This document shows positions 62,078 to 64,000 of a DNA stretch of 64,000 nucleotides, piece by piece. The stretch spans positions 3,720,001-3,784,000 of the forward strand of contig CP074402.1 in the NCBI GenBank assembly GCA_018388625.1, given 5' to 3'. The position numbers were made by a program, and so were the translations under genes. The notes beneath the pieces were generated by a model, which ran no database searches, was not told the DNA's origin, and worked only from the letters and a program-made list of their open reading frames with translations. Within the stretch, counting starts at the first letter, position 1. Each line of letters begins with the position of its first letter. The stretch is from Nocardiopsis eucommiae (GTDB taxonomy: Bacteria > Actinomycetota > Actinomycetes > Streptosporangiales > Streptosporangiaceae).

Positions 62078-63730
62078 CTACTCGTCCAGCCAGACCTCGT
62101 GGAAGCTGGGCCGGGCCACCGACTCGAACGCCACGCCGTGCACGCTGGGAGCGGTGCCGTACACCTGCGGCTCCTCGAACAGCGGGATGACGTAGGCCTG
62201 CTCGCTCAGGTGGGCCTGCACGGCCGCGCTGGCCTCGTCGCGGTCCTCGGGCTCGGCGGCGGAGGCCACCTCCTCCAGCAGTTCCTCCAGTTCCTCGTCC
62301 TGGACCGAGTCGTCGCCCGGGTCACGGTTGAGCAGGGTGTTGCGGTTCTGCGAGTGGTACTGGCTCTTGATGACGTCGTGGTCGGCGCGACCCACCATGG
62401 AGTGGTAGATCTGCACCTGGTCGGGGTCGTTGATCGCCTCGGCGTAGGTACCGGCGTCGGCGGCGAGGATCCGGAGGTCGACGCCGATCCCGGCGAGCTG
62501 CTGACTGATCAGCGTCAGCGCCTCGAACGACCGAGGCTGCGGAGCCGCCTCGTTGACCACGAGGGTGAGCGGGGTGCCGTCCTTCTCGCGGACCCCGTCG
62601 GAACCGAGCTCCCAGCCGGCTTCGTCGAGGAGCTCCTCGGCCCGCTCGGGGTCGTACTCCAGGTGCTCGGACTGGTCGGCGTAGCCCCGGGCGGTGGTGC
62701 TCAGGGTGGAGGTGGCCAGCGGGTAGTGATCCGTGTAGATGGTGTCCACGACCTCCTGCCGGTCGATCCCGGCGACCAGCGCCTGCCGCACGGGGAGTTC
62801 GGAGAGGATCTCGTTGCCCAGGCGCAGGCTGAGGCTGTTGTTGACCCCGTTGGTCTGCGGGGCGTGGACCGTGAACCCGGCCTCCTCGACCTGTCTCTCG
62901 TCCTGGGCCTGGACGTAGCGGACGAAGTGGGCCTGTCCGGCGATCAGCGAGCCCACGCGGACGCTGTCCTCGGGGGTGACGCTGACCTGGACCTCGTCCA
63001 GGTGGGCGCGGCCCTGGTTCTCCCGGCTCGGCGGCGCCCAGGCGTAGTCCTCCCGCGCGGTGAGGGTGAGGGAGGTGCCGATCTCCTCCTCGGTGATGGT
63101 GAAGGGCCCCGTGCCGATCACCTCGGTGGAGTTGCCCGGGCCGAAGCCCTCCAGGGAAAGGTCGAGCGTGTCCTCGGAGAGCAGGCCGGAGTTGATGGTG
63201 GAGGTGGCCTGGAGGAAGCCGGGTGAGGGGGCGTCGAAGTGGAACCGGACCGTGGTCTCGTCCAGGACCTCGCTGCCCCCGTAGTTGTTGATCGCCTCGG
63301 AGACGATCAGCGCGCGGTCCTGGTCGCCCTGTCCGTAGAGGTCGAAGTTCTTGGCGACCACCTCCGCGTCCAGCGGGGAGCCGTCGGAGAAGGTGACGTC
63401 GTCCCGGAGAGTGAAGGTGTACTCGGTGGCGTCGTCGTTGACCTCCCACTCCGTGGCGATCCAGGGCTCGAACTCCAGGGTCTCGGGGTCCTGGTACACC
63501 AGCCGGTCGGTGACGTTGTTGACCAGGCCGCCGTTGGGGTAGAAGCCCGCGGACGGCGGATAGAGGGAGTCGTGGGCCTGGTGTTCCAGGTAGACGAGGG
63601 TGCCTCCCGGGACGGGCCCACCGTCGCCCCCCGTTCCTGAGGAGGCGGAGGCACCGCAGCCCGTCAGGGTCATCAGGCCGACGGCCGCGAGCAGGGACAG
63701 GGCACGTACCGGTGTCGTGGAGTGGGACAC
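62078..63730 (-). CDS. Peptide/nickel-type substrate-binding lipoprotein, KPN_01854-like
   Basis: 550 residues, intact. Signal peptide with lipobox LMTLTGCGA near residue 23. Family 5 solute-binding fold: GGTLVYLEHQAHDSLYPPSA, YTFTLRDDVTFSDGSPLDAE and DPERAEELLDEAGWE. It fits the binding-protein family found with KPN_01858-type monooxygenases. GTG 63730 with GAGGAAG upstream. First gene of the SAM-IV-controlled operon; the ligand is probably a sulfur compound (inference from the riboswitch). Confidence 0.9.
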   Translation of the reverse strand: MSHSTTPVRALSLLAAVGLMTLTGCGASASSGTGGDGGPVPGGTLVYLEHQAHDSLYPPSAGFYPNGGLVNNVTDRLVYQDPETLEFEPWIATEWEVNDDATEYTFTLRDDVTFSDGSPLDAEVVAKNFDLYGQGDQDRALIVSEAINNYGGSEVLDETTVRFHFDAPSPGFLQATSTINSGLLSEDTLDLSLEGFGPGNSTEVIGTGPFTITEEEIGTSLTLTAREDYAWAPPSRENQGRAHLDEVQVSVTPEDSVRVGSLIAGQAHFVRYVQAQDERQVEEAGFTVHAPQTNGVNNSLSLRLGNEILSELPVRQALVAGIDRQEVVDTIYTDHYPLATSTLSTTARGYADQSEHLEYDPERAEELLDEAGWELGSDGVREKDGTPLTLVVNEAAPQPRSFEALTLISQQLAGIGVDLRILAADAGTYAEAINDPDQVQIYHSMVGRADHDVIKSQYHSQNRNTLLNRDPGDDSVQDEELEELLEEVASAAEPEDRDEASAAVQAHLSEQAYVIPLFEEPQVYGTAPSVHGVAFESVARPSFHEVWLDE

Positions 63731-63764
63731 GTTCTTCCTCTCGGGGACCGACGGGGACGGCCCT

Positions 63765-63789
63765 CGGACCCGGTGTCACCTCGGGTCCG
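63765..63789 (-). promoter_or_regulatory. Expression-platform hairpin of SAM-IV riboswitch
   Basis: CGGACCCG pairs perfectly with CGGGTCCG around a nine-base loop, between the aptamer and the start codon (35 bases upstream of it). Could be the terminator or sequestering stem switched by the aptamer. Confidence 0.55.
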
Positions 63790-63809
63790 GGCGGGGTCCC
63801 TCTCGCGTC

Positions 63810-63921
63810 GGGTAGCACTTGCGCCCGCTGGTCGCGGACACCCGGTCTTGCTCGGGAGCACCCCACCGCCGTACGAGGGTTGCTGTCCCGCCTGCCGAGC
63901 CAGACAGCGGAACTCTTGACC
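63810..63921 (-). ncRNA. SAM-IV riboswitch aptamer
   Basis: On the minus strand, GGTCAAGAG and AGCAAGACC form P1, and the core CAGCAACCCTCG, CGGCGGTGGGGTGCTCCCGAG follows the SAM-IV consensus (GGCAACCCTCC, CGCGGTGGGGTGCCCCGGG). TGCTC-CC-GAGCA forms P4. A downstream segment GCGCAAGTGCTACCC matches the SAM-IV pseudoknot part. SAM-IV riboswitches are known mainly in actinobacteria upstream of sulfur-metabolism genes and lower expression when SAM is high. Confidence 0.87.
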
Positions 63922-63933
63922 TGACAAAAACAT

Positions 63934-63947
63934 ATCATACCAGTAGG
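63934..63947 (-). promoter_or_regulatory. Promoter and operator half-site of SAM-IV operon
   Basis: Minus-strand TATGAT (63939-63934) is a TANNNT -10 hexamer, placing transcription start about 6 bases before the aptamer. CCTACT (63947-63942) just upstream is one arm of the sulfur operator; the other arm is not conserved. Confidence 0.45.
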
Positions 63948-64000
63948 AAAACTATAGATAGCGGCCGAGTCCGCCCCAGGGGGAATGCCCGGTAGGGTCC

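Noticed and set aside
63820..63920. Possible tRNA suggested by a translated GRRDSNPR-like peptide on the minus strand
   Set aside because: No T-loop (GTTCGA) or acceptor stem; the segment fits the SAM-IV aptamer instead.

Overview
The window is a high-GC actinobacterial chromosome segment. Codon third positions are strongly G/C, starts are often GTG or TTG, and the gene content (MocR, PucR and SorC regulators, GH15, sulfite exporters, SAM-IV riboswitch) fits a Streptosporangiales-type actinomycete such as Nocardiopsis. That placement is inferred from composition and gene content, not proven. No rRNA, tRNA, CRISPR array, insertion sequence or prophage is recognisable. A striking technical feature is that roughly half the genes carry one or more net one-base losses. 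Each leaves the protein readable across two or more frames. These are most simply sequence errors, and such genes are annotated as whole CDSs with the break positions given.

Layout: 1-4.9 kb carries a MocR-type regulator (cut by the window edge) divergent from a YczE-like membrane protein, then a GH15 glycosidase and uracil-DNA glycosylase. 5-8.3 kb is a large NACHT NTPase of the bacterial NLR type. 8.3-18.2 kb is mixed housekeeping/accessory content: sirtuin, sulfotransferase, TetR with an EamA transporter, RidA, aldo/keto reductase, PucR regulator, P450, Dps and iron alcohol dehydrogenase. 18.2-31.6 kb is a sulfur-acquisition island: TauE exporter, sulfonate-type ABC transporter with two binding proteins, MetQ, a stand-alone winged-helix regulator, a YeiH transporter with a separate small membrane protein, rhodanese, cysteine dioxygenase, SfnB-like and SsuD-like oxygenases and two flavin reductases. 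31.7-40.2 kb has a small heat-shock-like gene with an HspR-type operator, then a polyol ABC transporter/dehydrogenase operon divergent from a SorC regulator and xylulokinase. 40.3-42.1 kb is a glycerophosphotransferase-like gene containing 21 perfect copies of a heptanucleotide. 44-47.6 kb includes metX-metY. 47.8-55 kb has a ClpC-like ATPase, GH5 cellulase, SDR, GH114-like protein and VOC proteins. 55-63.9 kb is a single eight-gene operon: binding protein, two permeases, fused double ATPase, luciferase-like monooxygenase, two CMD/AhpD-like proteins and a VOC protein.

Two regulatory signals tie much of this together. First, a palindrome, CTACT-N5-AGTAG, lies upstream of the TauE, both sulfonate-binding-protein, metQ, winged-helix, YeiH and metY genes, with weaker copies near the dioxygenase/SfnB genes. 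In several cases its right arm forms the likely -10 box, so it looks like the operator of a sulfur-responsive repressor. Second, the 55-63.9 kb operon is preceded by a convincing SAM-IV riboswitch. That places an otherwise uncharacterised monooxygenase/CMD/ABC system (KPN_01858/Avi_7169/Avi_7170 families) under sulfur-amino-acid control. The combined picture is a genome segment devoted to importing and desulfurising organosulfur compounds and feeding sulfide to MetX/MetY.
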